A stretch of 64,000 bases of DNA, from assembly GCA_012103075.1 (NCBI GenBank), contig JAAVLQ010000003.1, forward strand, positions 992,001-1,056,000, written 5' to 3'. Source of the DNA: Brucella cytisi. GTDB taxonomy: Bacteria; Pseudomonadota; Alphaproteobacteria; Rhizobiales; Rhizobiaceae. The notes beneath the pieces are model-generated. The model worked only from the letters and a program-made list of their open reading frames with translations, had not been told where the DNA came from and did not search any database. The translations under genes were made by a program, and so were the position numbers. This document shows positions 29,683-39,814 of the stretch, in pieces; position 1 is the first letter of the stretch, and each line of letters begins with the position of its first letter.

Positions 29683-31178
29683 ATGAATATCGCGAACTGG
29701 CTATACCAGTCTGCTCTGAACTGGCCCGGCAAACCGGCTATCCTGCTGGGCATTGACGAGATTCACAATTACGGCGGGCTGCTGCGTGCCATATGTTGCC
29801 GCGCCCGGCATCTGACGACGCACCATAAGGTAGGCCGCGGAGACCGCGTGGCCATCTTCGCCAAAAACAGTCCCGAATACATAGAAATCATGCACGCCTG
29901 CTGGTGGATTGGAGCGGTTGCTGTGCCGGTCAACTCCAAATTGCATCCGATTGAGGTTGAATGGATTCTGGAGAACTCCCGCGCGACACTCGTCTATACT
30001 GATAACGGGCGCACTTTCGAAGGACGCCCGGGGATCACTGAAGCCGCGATTGACGAAGACTGCTCGAACGAATTCGAGATCACGCCACCGGTAGAAGTCA
30101 ACGAAGCCGATCTCGCATGGCTGTTTTACACTTCCGGTACCACAGGGCGCCCAAAGGGGGTGATGCTGAGCCACGGCAATCTGCGCGAGATGGCGCTTTG
30201 CTATGCCATGGATGTGGTACCGCCGTGCGGCGACGACGTAATGCTTTACGCCGCGCCGATCTCGCATGGTGCTGGACTTTATATGTTTGCGGTACTGCGT
30301 GTGGCAGGTGCTCACCTCGTACCCGTGTCACGCGGATTCGACCCGGGGAGATCATTAATCTGGCGCGGACGCGGGGAAACCTCGTCTTCTTTGCTGCTCC
30401 CACTATGGTCAAACGGCTGATAGCCGCTGCTGGAGCGCTTGGATATAAGGGCGAGGGCATTCGTTCGATCATCTATGGGGAGGACCGATGTATGCGAACG
30501 ATATCGATGAGGCAGTCTCGTTGTTCGGATCAAGGTTTGTTCAGATTTACGGGCAAGGCGAAAGCCCAATGACTATAACCGCGCTCTCCCGGGAACTGGT
30601 CGCCGACGAGACACACCCTGCCCGGCGCACGCGGCGCGCGTCCGTCGGTGTCGCGCAGGCAAGCGTCGAGGTTCAGATCAGGGACAAGGATGACAAGGTC
30701 TGCCCAATTGGCTGTACAGGAGAAATCGTTGTACGCGGGCCAAGTGTCATGAAGGGTTACTGGGAGGATCCGGAAGCCAGCGCCAGAACGCTCGCCGGTG
30801 GGTGGCTGCGCACTGGTGATCTGGGACATCTGGACGGGATGGCTTTCTCTATCTTACCGACCGGTCGAAAGACGTCATCATTTCTGGTGGCACCAATATT
30901 TATCCGCGCGAAGTGGAGGAGGTGCTTCTTCAGCACCCCGCGGTTTTTGAGGTGGCAGTGATCGGCGTCCCCGACTCCGAATGGGGCGAAAACGTTACGG
31001 CTCATGTGGTTCTGGAACCCGGGCAGACAGCGACGGTAAGCCAACTGGACCATTGGTGCCGCCAGTTTATGGCGGCATTCAAACGACCCAAGCATTACGT
31101 CTTTGCCGGTGATCTGCCAAAAACAGCTATGGGAAAATTCTCAAAACCGAACTGCGCAAACTTGCCCCGGGCGGCTAG
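29683..31178 (+). CDS. AMP-dependent acyl-CoA ligase (ANL superfamily)
   Basis: About 498 residues that activate a carboxylic acid to its CoA ester. The N-terminal MNIANWLYQSALNWPGKPAI is followed by GRGDRVAIFAKNSPEYIEIM, the AMP-binding P-loop YTSGTTGRPKGVMLSHGN near residue 148, APISHGAG, YGQGESPMT, the TGD motif GGWLRTGDLGHLDG and a C-terminal KTAMGKILKTELRKL with the catalytic Lys. Breaks are near 30345, 30485, 30850 and 31135; the last splits the catalytic-Lys motif and is repaired by one A. Paired with a thiolase and a TRAP importer, it probably handles an aromatic or branched acid. The substrate cannot be read from the sequence. Confidence 0.87.
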
Positions 31179-31228
31179 ATCCAGCCGTCCGGGGCGAAAA
31201 AAAACTTATCGAGGAGGAGGAACAAGAC

Positions 31229-32315
31229 ATGAAAAGACGTGATTTTCTAAAGGCTTCGGGTACTCTCGCCGGTCTCGGATTGATCGGCTCGTTACCAAAT
31301 CTGGCGGCGGCCAAAGGGTCGATGAAGTTCGACAGCTATGTCACCGAGAGCGCTGGTCCGTCATGGATCGACCGATGGTTTCTTGAAGAGCTCGAAAAAC
31401 GCAGCAATGGAGAAATTTCTGTCCGCAGGTTTTGGGCAGGGCAGCCTCAACAAGGTTGGCGAGCATCTGGCGGCGGTGCGCGACGGCACGTCGGAGATTA
31501 CCTTGATCTCGCCCGGCTATTACCGGGCCGAACTGCCGGTAACGCGCGGCCTTGAATGGTATTTCCGTATGGATCGCGCCGATGCACTGCAGCTTGTCTG
31601 CCGCGATGTCTATGACCAGTTCGAACCGCTTCGACAGGAATGGGAGCAGCGCCATCGCTCAAAGGTACTTTACTGGACGAACTGGAACTATGCCCCCTTG
31701 GTGATGCGGCAGCCTGTTACCTCTATCGAGGATATCAAGGGCAAAAAGATTCGCGGTTACGGCATTGCGACAGATGTAATCGAACGCTTGGGCGGAGTTG
31801 CGGTTCCCATGGCTGCCGGGGAAGTCTATCAGGCTCTTGAACGTGGCGTTCTCGACGGTGTCTATGGCTTCGATTTCGTGACCGCCATCGCCTACAAGCT
31901 GCATGAAATCGCCCCCAATTTCTACGATATTGGAGATGGCCCGCATGGTCCGGCGGCGACGGTAATGAACATCGACGTCTGGCAGGGGATGCCCGATGAA
32001 CACAAGCAGATTTGTACCGATCTCGCCAATGAACTCTATGACGGCAAGTTCCTGCAACTCTACGAAAAGGTGCTGGAGGACTATACCGCCAAGGCTGTTG
32101 CGGAAGGTGTGAAGTTGAGTGCGCTCAGCGATCAGGAAAAGGCGAAGGCGCGGGCCATCGTGCAGCCGGCTGAAGTTGAAGCCCGGGTGGAAACCGTCGC
32201 CAAACCGGCCGGGATCGACGGTTCTGAGATGCAGCGCCTTATCGATGCAGCGATCCAGAAGCATGCCGCGGCGGGAAAGATGAAGCGTCCCGAAGAAATT
32301 GTGGCAGCGAAATGA
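31229..32315 (+). CDS. TRAP transporter substrate-binding protein, DctP family
   Basis: Periplasmic binding protein of about 362 residues. MKRRDFLKASGTLAGLGLIG is a twin-arginine (Tat) signal, unusual but known among TRAP binding proteins. It is preceded by GAGGAGGAGG at 31211-31220. After a break near 31440 come GEHLAAVRDGTSEITLISPG, then VTSIEDIKGKKIRGYG, the substrate-carboxylate Arg region MNIDVWQGMPDEHKQ and a helical C-terminal arm. It is the first of three consecutive TRAP subunits, so the operon should import a carboxylate. The ligand is probably the acid that the upstream CoA ligase activates. Confidence 0.88.
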
Positions 32316-32322
32316 GCTCGTG

Positions 32323-32840
32323 ATGGTTGGGTTCAATCGCATTCTTAACTGCATAGCCGGGGTAACCGGTTGGATCGCCCTCCTGTTTCTCGGCTTTATG
32401 ATGCTGGCGATCACGATCGACGTTGTTGCGCGCGCCTTGATGGGCCGTGCCGTGCCGTGGCTGTTCGAAATGTCAGAACTGTCAATGGTCATGGTGGTGT
32501 TTATGGGACTGGGGCTCACGCTGATTGATGACGCCCATATCCGTGTGACAATGCTTACCGACAGACTGCCGCATGAATGGTCACGGATCGCTACGGGGAT
32601 ATCCCGGTTTTTCGCGGCGCTGACGTTTGCCATGCTAGCCGGCCGTCATCCGTTGAGGCAGCCTACTCGTTATCGATCCGGGAGTTCCGCTGGGGCGCCG
32701 TCCAGATGCCAATCTGGTGGGCGAAAATAGCGGTTGCGGCTGGTCTCTGGTTCGCTGCGATTCAGGCGCTTGTTCATGCGCTGCTTGTCGCGTCGGGTGC
32801 CCGGCAGAACCAGACGCATACCAACAGCGTCGCGCATTAA
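32323..32840 (+). CDS. TRAP transporter small permease, DctQ family
   Basis: Small membrane subunit of about 172 residues with four predicted helices: GWIALLFLGFMMLAITIDVV (after GFNRILNCIAGVT), ELSMVMVVFMGLGLTLI, a third hydrophobic segment ISRFFAALTFAMLA interrupted by a break near 32640, and IWWAKIAVAAGLWFAAIQAL. The DVVARALMGRAVPWLFEMSE stretch is typical for the family. It is located eight bases after the binding protein. The start at 32323 is one of two possible (GTG at 32320). Confidence 0.85.
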
Positions 32841-32900
32841 CAATGCAACGCGGCGCGGTATTCGCGCCGGTCGTTACAAAGGTCCACCCGCGAGGTTTTC

Positions 32901-34207
32901 ATGGACATCACTTTAATTACGATAATTGCACTTGCGCTGATTTTTGTGTTTCTTGCGCTTGGCACGCCGGTATTTGCGGCGCTCGCCCTGTCTGGGGCTT
33001 TCGGTATCGTCATGGTCGAGGACTTTGCCTTCCTCATGAACCGTCTGAAGACCTTCTCCTTCAGTAACACCGCAAACTATGCGATGACCGTCATCCCCTG
33101 TTTATTCTGATGGGCTCGTTTGCCCATCATGCCCGTAGGAAAGCGGCTGTTTGCTGTTGCCAGCAAATGGGTGGGACATCTGCCGGGTGGCCTTGCTATG
33201 GCCGGAATCCTGACATCCGCCGGTTTCGCGGCCACCTCCGGTTCGTCGGTGGCGACGGCTGCGACTGTAGGGGCCGTGGCAATTCCTGAAATGAAGAAGG
33301 CTGGCTATGATCCGCGACTGGCCACAGGTTCGGTCGCAGCGGGTGGCGTACTTGGTGTCTTGATCCCGCCCTCTGTCCTTCTGATCTTTTTTATGCCGCA
33401 TTGACTGAGGTTTCTGCCGGGAAAATGCTCATCGCCGGTTTCGTGCGGGCATCCTGACGACTGTGGTTTTATGATCGGCGTCGGCATGTGGGGGCGTTCT
33501 GCTCAAAACCGTGCGGCGCGCACGGCGAAGGCATCTGGGGCGAGCGGATGCGCGTGACGCTGACTGCCCGGCAGATCGTGGTGCTGTTTGCGGTCGTAAT
33601 CGGAGGCATCTATCTGGGTCTCGTGACACCGACGGAGGCTGGCGCAATCGGCGCATTCGTCGCTTTGCTGATGCTTTTGTGTAGCCGCGAGGGACGCGGG
33701 AATATACGCATTGGACTGCTGGAAAGCTTCCGCTCGACAACCACAACGACGGTGATGATCCTCTTCACAATGATCGGTGCCGGGATTTTCAGCTATTTTC
33801 TGACCTTGATCCAGATCCCGCAGATCCCGGCGCAGGCAATTACGGAAAGTGGCATTCCCCACACGGTGGTGGCGGTTCTGCTTTTGCTCTATATCCCGAT
33901 GGGCATGTTCCTCGATGCCTTTTCAATGATGGTTATCACCCTTCCAATCATGTTTCCCACCGTAATTGGTCTCGGCTTTGATCCGATATGGTTTGGCATC
34001 CTGTGTGTAAAGATGTGCGAAATTGGACTGATTACCCCCTGTCGGCCTGAACTGCTTTGTCATCGCTGGGATCGACCGGCAGACGCCTCTGTCGGACGTG
34101 TTTCGTGGATCGATGCGTTTCGTACTGATGGAGTTTTTACTGTTGTGCTGATCTTCCTGTTCCCGGTGATTGTCACATGGCTTCCAGATTCAATGATGGG
34201 AAAATGA
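32901..34207 (+). CDS. TRAP transporter large permease, DctM family
   Basis: About 436 residues forming the Na+-coupled transport channel, with about twelve membrane segments. The family glycine-rich elements are seen: LPGGLAMAGILTSAGFAATS, then GSSVATAATVGAVAIPEMKK, then VAAGGVLGVLIPPSVLLI, PTEAGAIGAFVAL, LYIPMGMFLDAFSMMVITL and CEIGLITPPVGLN after repair. Breaks are near 33105, 33400, 33470, 34045 and 34130; GCCCGTAGGAAA and CCCCCTGTCGG are short homopolymer regions. It ends one base before the SDR start (TGA 34205-34207, ATG 34209), so the operon continues. Confidence 0.87.
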
Positions 34208-34208
34208 T

Positions 34209-35002
34209 ATGAAGGAAACAACAGATAGAGGGAAATCGGAACAGCATTGGTCACGGGCGGTGGCTCAGGGATAGGGAAGGCCACAGCGCTGCTTCTGGCC
34301 GCCCGCGGCGCCGCGGTGATTGTTGCCGATATAAACAGCGGGGCCGCTGATCAGGTTGCTTCCGAGATTAACCGGCTTGGTGGCAATGCCTTCCCGAAAC
34401 ATCTGGATGTCACCGATGAAGACATGATCGACGCAGTATTCACTTCACTTGAGGCGTCGGAATTGCCTGTTGACGTACTTGTTAACAGCGCCGGACTGAT
34501 CGTGCTGGCTCCATTGCTTGACCTTCCGTCGGATGCATTCGCTCGAGTAATGAAAGTGAATGTGACCGGTACTTTCATGGCCAGCCAGCGCGCCGCCCGG
34601 ACGATGATGCAGCGTGGATACGGGCGCATCGTAAACCTGTCCTCAGTGTCGGGTCAAAGGGCCGGGGCCGGTCGCGTCGCATACGGTACGTCGAAGGCAG
34701 CGATCATGGGTCTGACACGCCAGTTTGCGCTGGAGGCGGGAGCCTGCGGCGTGACATGCAACGCTATTGCCCCGGGCGTGATCGAAACGCCGATGACGAG
34801 GGATACGTATAACGAGAAAACCCGGACGCAGGTGATGGGCATGATACCTTGCAGGCGCTTTGGTCAACCGCGCGACATCGCCGAGGCTGTCGCATTCCTC
34901 GCCAGCCCAGCAGCAGCTTATATCAACGGGGAAACGATCTTCGTCGATGGCGGCTACAATGCCGGTGGCATGACGCAAACGGGAGCAGTTGAACTGAAGT
35001 AG
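34209..35002 (+). CDS. Short-chain dehydrogenase/reductase (SDR)
   Basis: Classical SDR of about 264 residues. The NAD(P) loop is TGGGSGIGKATALLLAARG. The Asp after the second strand (VIVADINSG) favours NAD. NSAG is in VNSAGLIVL, the catalytic Ser in NLSSVSGQ, and Tyr and Lys in YGTSKAAIMGL. The C-terminal part has GVIETPMTRDTYN, then INGETIFVDGGYNAGG. The true start is ATG 34209, and a lost A near 34232 hides the link to KIGTALVTGGG. It probably oxidises the 3-hydroxy intermediate before thiolysis by the first operon gene, which is inference from position. Confidence 0.87.
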
Positions 35003-35046
35003 CTTCACACGAGGTGTGGATTTCGTTCAAAGGCCCTTCTCATTGA

Positions 35047-35235
35047 CTAGCTTCGATTGAAACGAATGGCGTCCAGTTGACCGATAATCACAGCAATCCC
35101 AAGACAGATCGATCCGAGCCCAAAAGATATTGTTCCAAGCATCAATCGTTGGGTTGATGGCGCTTCAACGATAAACAATAGTCCGATCGCGATCTGAACC
35201 ACAGCGAGGATATAAATCACAATCTTCATTATCAT
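35047..35235 (-). CDS. Small membrane protein
   Basis: A 62-residue protein with two hydrophobic helices (MKIVIYILAVVQIAIGLLFI, then LMLGTISFGLGSICLGIAVI) joined by a short polar turn. The frame is open further upstream to 35361, but MIMKIV is the natural start. No family is recognised. It is convergent with the SDR gene across 44 bases. Confidence 0.5.
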   Translation of the reverse strand: MIMKIVIYILAVVQIAIGLLFIVEAPSTQRLMLGTISFGLGSICLGIAVIIGQLDAIRFNRS

Positions 35236-35302
35236 ATATCCGACCTGATTATTCTGGTGGGAACCAGAGCGGTAACGGTCAACAGTGATCCAGATGTTGA
35301 AT

Positions 35303-35551
35303 TCATTTGACCACCGGGGCGCAATCGAACTTGATGGCATCGATCTCGCCGGAGGCAACATTATATTCGCTCACTTGCAGAAATGAGCACATATAGATTT
35401 TCTCCTCATTCTGCAGGAATACATAGTTGCCCGTCGCCGTTTTGATTTCATAGCCCTGTTCAGCAAGATCCAGAATTGTCGGTTTTCTTTCAGCACTGGC
35501 GCCGGAAGACAACGCAAGTGCAATTGCGAAAACAGTGCAGAATTTTTTCAT
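35303..35551 (-). CDS. Small secreted protein of unknown function
   Basis: An 82-residue protein with a clear Sec signal (MKKFCTVFAIALALSSGASA, cleavage before ERK) and a mature part of about 62 residues. The mature part is ILDLAEQGYEIKTATGNYVF followed by LQNEEKIYMCSFLQVSE and IDAIKFDCAPVVK. Two Cys in the mature part could form a disulfide. The overall pattern (a short beta-rich domain with EGYEIK and FLQ) resembles small periplasmic proteins common in Rhizobiales, but I cannot name a family. It is monocistronic, with an AT-rich upstream region. Confidence 0.6.
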   Translation of the reverse strand: MKKFCTVFAIALALSSGASAERKPTILDLAEQGYEIKTATGNYVFLQNEEKIYMCSFLQVSEYNVASGEIDAIKFDCAPVVK

Positions 35552-36049
35552 TTTCTTTTTTCGTGCCCGGCGCTAGTCTGTGTGATCGATTATGATTGAA
35601 GAAATCATACAATACTTATGCTTGATGAGCGTTCAACTGTAAAATGATTTTATCGTGCATCGTCGTATCTTGCGTTCAGCGGCGGAAGGGCTGCGGGATT
35701 TTCGCCTCGCCCAGAAAACAATCTCCTTAGGGTAAATGCAGTGACCCAAGCTCCCTTATGGCCGCTTTCGGTGGATCTGGTTTGGGGAAACTCTTTGACG
35801 GCAAAAAGAAAACAGGAGGACAATCTCACAAAGCGACAGCAAATTAGCTGGAAATGACCGCGAGGAATGATAGGCTTGGCCAGCAAGCGGAAATGGAGAT
35901 TTGTAAATGGTGTATCAGCCTGCGAAAAACGTTTAGTCCAACGAGGCTCTCGACGCGGGGCGATCAGGTTGCAGCACGGACGACGCTGTAGCTGCGCTGA
36001 CCATCAGGCTCACAGCTGCCCAAATACGAACTCTTGAGATCAACTACAT
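35552..36049. other. Intergenic stretch, no supported gene
   Basis: About 500 bases. The 78-codon minus frame at 35650-35886 has no similarity or ribosome site. The promoter of the secreted protein (35303-35551) probably lies at 35555-35640, which is AT-rich. Nothing else is recognised. Confidence 0.4.
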
Positions 36050-36500
36050 TCACCACTCTGTTGTCGGGTTTTCCTGACGACATGGCATTGGTGTTGGCCC
36101 CGGGGCAGGAGCGGATCTGATTTTGTCCAAGCGCCGGGATTGGAAAACGGATAAAGACGTGTGCTTCGTCCCTTGAAATCGAGCTCGCATAAAATACTGG
36201 TTCCTTCTTACCTCCACCGATGATGCAAAACAGGAGGCGCCAAACGGCTGCAGCACTTCGTCGTTGAAATCAAACCGGGCGCTATGAAGGATGCGGCCAT
36301 TGCCATCAGGTCCGTTGCTGAACCAGTCGTAGCAACCGGACCGGTCTTCAGGCATGAAGGCGAAATCCTCCCCGATCATCGTCTGCGGAAGGTTTGTTTC
36401 GATTCTGTTGAACACAGCCGGTCCAGCATTCTCCGTAGACCTGACTGCAGCCTGTGAATTGATGAGCGTTGGATATTGCTGGACACAAGATACTGTGCAC
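36050..36500 (-). pseudogene. M20D amidohydrolase/peptidase, C-terminal relic
   Basis: Across two frames the minus strand reads QQYPTLINSQAAVRSTENAG, then VFNRIETNLPQTMIGEDFAF and CYDWFSNGPDGNGRILHSAR, then FDFNDEVLQPFGASCFASSV. This is the end of an M20D metal-dependent amidohydrolase (hippuricase type); the Glu of MIGEDFAF and the His of ILHSARFDFNDE correspond to metal and catalytic positions. The preceding 250 or more residues are absent, and upstream sequence is unrelated. So this is a relic left by deletion, not just a frame error. It sits next to an insertion sequence remnant. Confidence 0.6.
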
Positions 36501-36567
36501 TGCGTGCCGGTCGATAAAGCTATTTACGGGCAGGTTACTGGTTCCGTGTCGTGAACCCATGAAGAGT

Positions 36568-36858
36568 TCAGAGCTTGGCGGTTTCGTTCACCCAGATTTT
36601 CGTGCCGATCGGAACCATCTGCTTCGAGACACCCGGCCCTAACATGACCGGAATGAAGTCAGGGTGGGGCGGTGAGAGCATCTCAACACAGCCGATAACG
36701 GTGTGATGGATGGTTCCATCAGGCGCTTCCAACACGACAGGATCACCTACCTTGACCTTCCAATTGTGCTCCCCGTGCCTTGGGATGCCGGGCGCGACGA
36801 TAATGGAGCTCCGACCCGATAATTCGAAAATGTCCTCCACTGTAGAGAGATGAAGCAT
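36568..36858 (-). CDS. Small EF-Tu domain 2-like protein
   Basis: A 96-residue protein beginning MLHLSTVEDIFELSGRSSII. The mature pattern VEDIFELSGRSSIIVAPGIP, then WKVKVGDPVVLEAPDG, then a strand-rich end with GTKIWVN is that of a single beta-barrel of the translation-factor domain 2 type, without any GTPase domain. Such stand-alone barrels are found as hypothetical proteins; the role is unknown. The start at 36858 is chosen because upstream sequence overlaps insertion-sequence relics. The gene is unbroken. Confidence 0.6.
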   Translation of the reverse strand: MLHLSTVEDIFELSGRSSIIVAPGIPRHGEHNWKVKVGDPVVLEAPDGTIHHTVIGCVEMLSPPHPDFIPVMLGPGVSKQMVPIGTKIWVNETAKL

Positions 36859-36940
36859 TGACGTAGCCCTTTGATCCCGGCGGAGCGACAAAGTCCTTTT
36901 AAATGCCGTGGATCGGTGATTCAAGGCAATCACAAGCCAA

Positions 36941-37132
36941 TACGATTTAACCGACCTTGAGTGGCGTGTGATCGAGCGCTTCTTCTCGTAGCTCAGGCGC
37001 TTTCGCAGGGTTGCCACACCCTACGGCATGCTCGCCGAATACTTCCCCGCTATGGTCCAACGGGGATCGATGCGACTTTGGCTCCGCGGTTCTGAGCGTG
37101 CGGCCGGTTGGATTTATTGCCAGCGGTTATAA
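36941..37132 (+). mobile_element. Internally deleted IS5-family transposase relic
   Basis: From 36941 one frame reads YDLTDLEWRVIERFFS, the conserved N terminus of IS5-group transposases. A few bases on, another frame reads RRFRRVATPYGMLAEYF, then QRGSMRLWLRGSE up to a TAA at 37130-37132, which is the C terminus of the same family. About 200 central residues with the DDE residues are missing, so it cannot move on its own. Terminal inverted repeats were not identified. Confidence 0.65.
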
Positions 37133-37237
37133 AAAATGACCGCTCGATCCAGAATTGGTGCTGACTCATCACATTGAGCACAAGAAAATAGTGGCATGGT
37201 TCATTATTGGCGGGGATTCACTTGGTGAGGGAGCACG

Positions 37238-38249
37238 ATGTGCGACGAGAAACACTATCTTGTGCTTGGTGGAGCGGGATTCATAGGATCCCATCTTGTG
37301 AGGCGGCTTCTATCTGAAGGTCATGCTGTCACAATCATAAATCGTTCGCCCGTCACAAAAATTAGAAGTAAATTTTCTGATAGGCTCAGCCGAAACCGGC
37401 TTGTGATCGTCAGGGGCAACTTTTACGATGAAGCCTTGCTTGATCAGTTTATGCCGGATAGCAGTGCTTGTATTCATCTCGCAGGGTCGATGGTCCCATC
37501 TGTTTCCATCGAGAACAAGATTACTGATATTCAGATCAACCTTGCCGGAACAGTAAAGCTCACGGAGATCGCCAGACGGCACCGGTTGAAGAAGCTGGTC
37601 TATATTTCCTCTGGCGGAACTGTCTATGGTCAGACAACTGCGCAATCGATCAGCGAGGATCATCCGACAGATCCGATTTCAGCCTATGGCATCACTAAGC
37701 TGGCAGCGGAAAAGTATCTTCAGCTGTTTCACCGACTGCATGATTTGCCTTCAATCACGCTGCGTTTGGCAAACCCTTTCGGGCCCGGACAGGCTGAAAA
37801 GGGCACTCAAGGTGCAATTGCGGTATTTGTGGAACGCATTTTACAAGGTGCGCCGCTTGAAATCTGGGGCGATGGAAGCACAGTTCGCGACTATCTTTTC
37901 ATTGACGATGTCGTGGAAGCGATCGTGAAAGCAATCGACTATTCCGGTCCGCAGACTATATTCAACATCGGTTCAGGGGAGGGACGAGCCTCAACGATCT
38001 ATGTGCACAGATCGGGCGGCATTTTCCCCGTTCCAAAAATCCTTCATGCCGAAGAGGTCTTTTGACGTTCCGCGAAATGTCCTCGATATTTCCCGGGCGC
38101 GAACACATCTCCACTGGCATCCGCGCATTTCGTTGGCGGATGGTATCAATCGCTATATTTCCCGGAGAAAAAGCTTCAGTGCTGCACAGGTCTTTAATGA
38201 AACTCCCAAAGAGATTCCAGACATGATCGAAACACCACATCCGCTTTAA
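37238..38249 (+). CDS. NAD-dependent epimerase/dehydratase (nucleotide-sugar epimerase)
   Basis: About 337 residues of the extended SDR fold. The NAD loop is LVLGGAGFIGSHLVRRL (residues 8-24), the catalytic Ser region YISSGGTVYG, and the Tyr and Lys are in YGITKLAAEKYL. Then RLANPFGPGQ, a nucleotide-sugar contact WGDGSTVRDYLFIDDVVEA, and FNIGSGEG. Breaks near 37990 and 38040 split the last 80 residues, which end with ISLADGINRYI. UDP-glucose/UDP-GlcNAc 4-epimerases are the nearest group. It starts a small surface-polysaccharide zone with the glycosyltransferase downstream on the other strand. Confidence 0.85.
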
Positions 38250-38286
38250 CTATTCGCTTTGCGCGTTGGTCGTATCGGAACGGGAA

Positions 38287-38313
38287 GGAAATCAGTCTTT
38301 TGGACTGATTTCC
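38287..38313. terminator. Bidirectional terminator hairpin
   Basis: Perfect 11-bp stem: GGAAATCAGTC at 38287-38297 and GACTGATTTCC at 38303-38313, with loop TTTTG. It lies exactly between the convergent stops of the epimerase (38249) and the next gene (38332). Confidence 0.65.
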
Positions 38314-38331
38314 CGGTAGATATTCTTGATA

Positions 38332-39814
38332 TCAGGAAGCACTTTGGACGGTTGGCAGATAAGGAGGGCGAGAGAATGGCGCGCGCTCGTCAAGAATTGC
38401 TTCGAAATCGCCGAACATAACCTTGCCATGGTCGAGTTTGCCTCCGGTGGGCAACCGAGAGAAGAGATGGAGTTCCAACGGCTCGCTAATCGGCAGGGAA
38501 AGCGACATCTTGAGTTCGAACTCCTTCAGTGGCTCCGTTAGTTCAATCCAGTCAGTGGTCGCCAAAGCGCCTTCTCCGCTTTCGACGTCGTCAACCTTCT
38601 GTCCGGGATAGCTGAGTGCAGCGCGAACAAGCAGTTTGGTCTGGCACAAGCCATCATCTATCCCGGCTGTGCATGAAACACCGGAAAAGCCCGGAAATGA
38701 CGGCAATTTAAGCCGGCTGCTGACGCAGGGTTTTGCTTGAGTGGGCGCAAGAGAAACCGCCCGCCGTCAGTATATCCGAAATATGGGTATGCCCAGCTTA
38801 GCGAACGTGTGGTCTGTGCCTTGCTGATCAAATAATCTGCGATCTTCATCTTTGCATGTGAACCCGCAACAGTGCCGGGCGGATTGTAACTGAGCCCCGG
38901 GTAGCCGCCCCAAATTCGCATTTCAAGCATCTGACTGTCCGGATTCCCCGGTCAGCACTGTGAAAGGCGAATTCAGGCATCAGCACCGATGATGTTGTGG
39001 AGAGTTGCGGGGGCACACCTTCACCTTCAGCCGGGACCAGAACTTCAAGTGTGGAATCCATACGGGATAGAACTTTCCCCGGGCGAAGCGCAAACCAGCC
39101 GGAGAGTGTCTCGTCAAACGGTATCTTCCATCTGGCCAGTTCCAGTTCAGATGAAGGCACCCTCAATATAACGAGCAGGTGGCCTGTTCCCGTCCCCGGC
39201 TTTTCAATCCGCAGATCGAGGCCAAGAAAACCCCGCGCGCCAACAAATAGCGGCTGTGACAACGCTCCGTTGATCGTACCGTTCGATGAACCGTCAACAG
39301 GGGTTTCATAAACAAGCTGGGGTGGGGCCTTTCTAAGGTTATTAACGAGCGCTTCCAGCTCAGGTGGAATCCCGGCGTGATGCGCGAGCCCTTGTCTGAA
39401 TGTGGCCAGATCTTCCAGAAGCTTCTGGTTCAAGTGTATGAGCCGCATATTCTCGTGAAGAGCCTTGATCGCAACTGCTTCAACAAGCCGTTCGGTGTCA
39501 CCTCTCAAGATCACAGGAAGATCGGCTGAACCCGACGCATGTGCCCACCGGGTTTCCAGCACCGCTGTGCAAATATCGCCTTCGGGACTCCATATCGCCA
39601 GAACATTGCTTGGCGGCACGTCCAGAGGCCGCGTCTCGCTGCTGCTCTTACCAATGAGAAATCTCTCACCACCATTGAAAGCCGTCGTCTCTATCCACTC
39701 GACGGGTAACTCTGGACATGGGTTCTCGGCATCGGCTCTTTCGGATCTAAGGACCAGAATTTTCGGGCCGCCCGTGAAAAGGGACAGCAGCATATCAGCG
39801 GCAACTTCGATCAT
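38332..39814 (-). CDS. Uncharacterised protein coupled to a glycosyltransferase
   Basis: About 490 residues over three frames (breaks near 38900 and 38700). It starts MIEVAADMLLSLFTGGPKIL, has a central helical stretch (HENMRLIHLNQKLLEDLATF) and a beta-rich C-terminal half with FLGLDLRIEKPGTGTGHLLV, then SWAYPYFGYTDGGRFLLRPL. Two repeats of a beta-sandwich-like pattern are suggested. There is no signal peptide or catalytic motif I can name. Its ATG overlaps the stop of the glycosyltransferase (ATGA at 39814-39811), so the two are made together and may act as one complex or on one glycan. The family is unknown to me. Confidence 0.6.
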
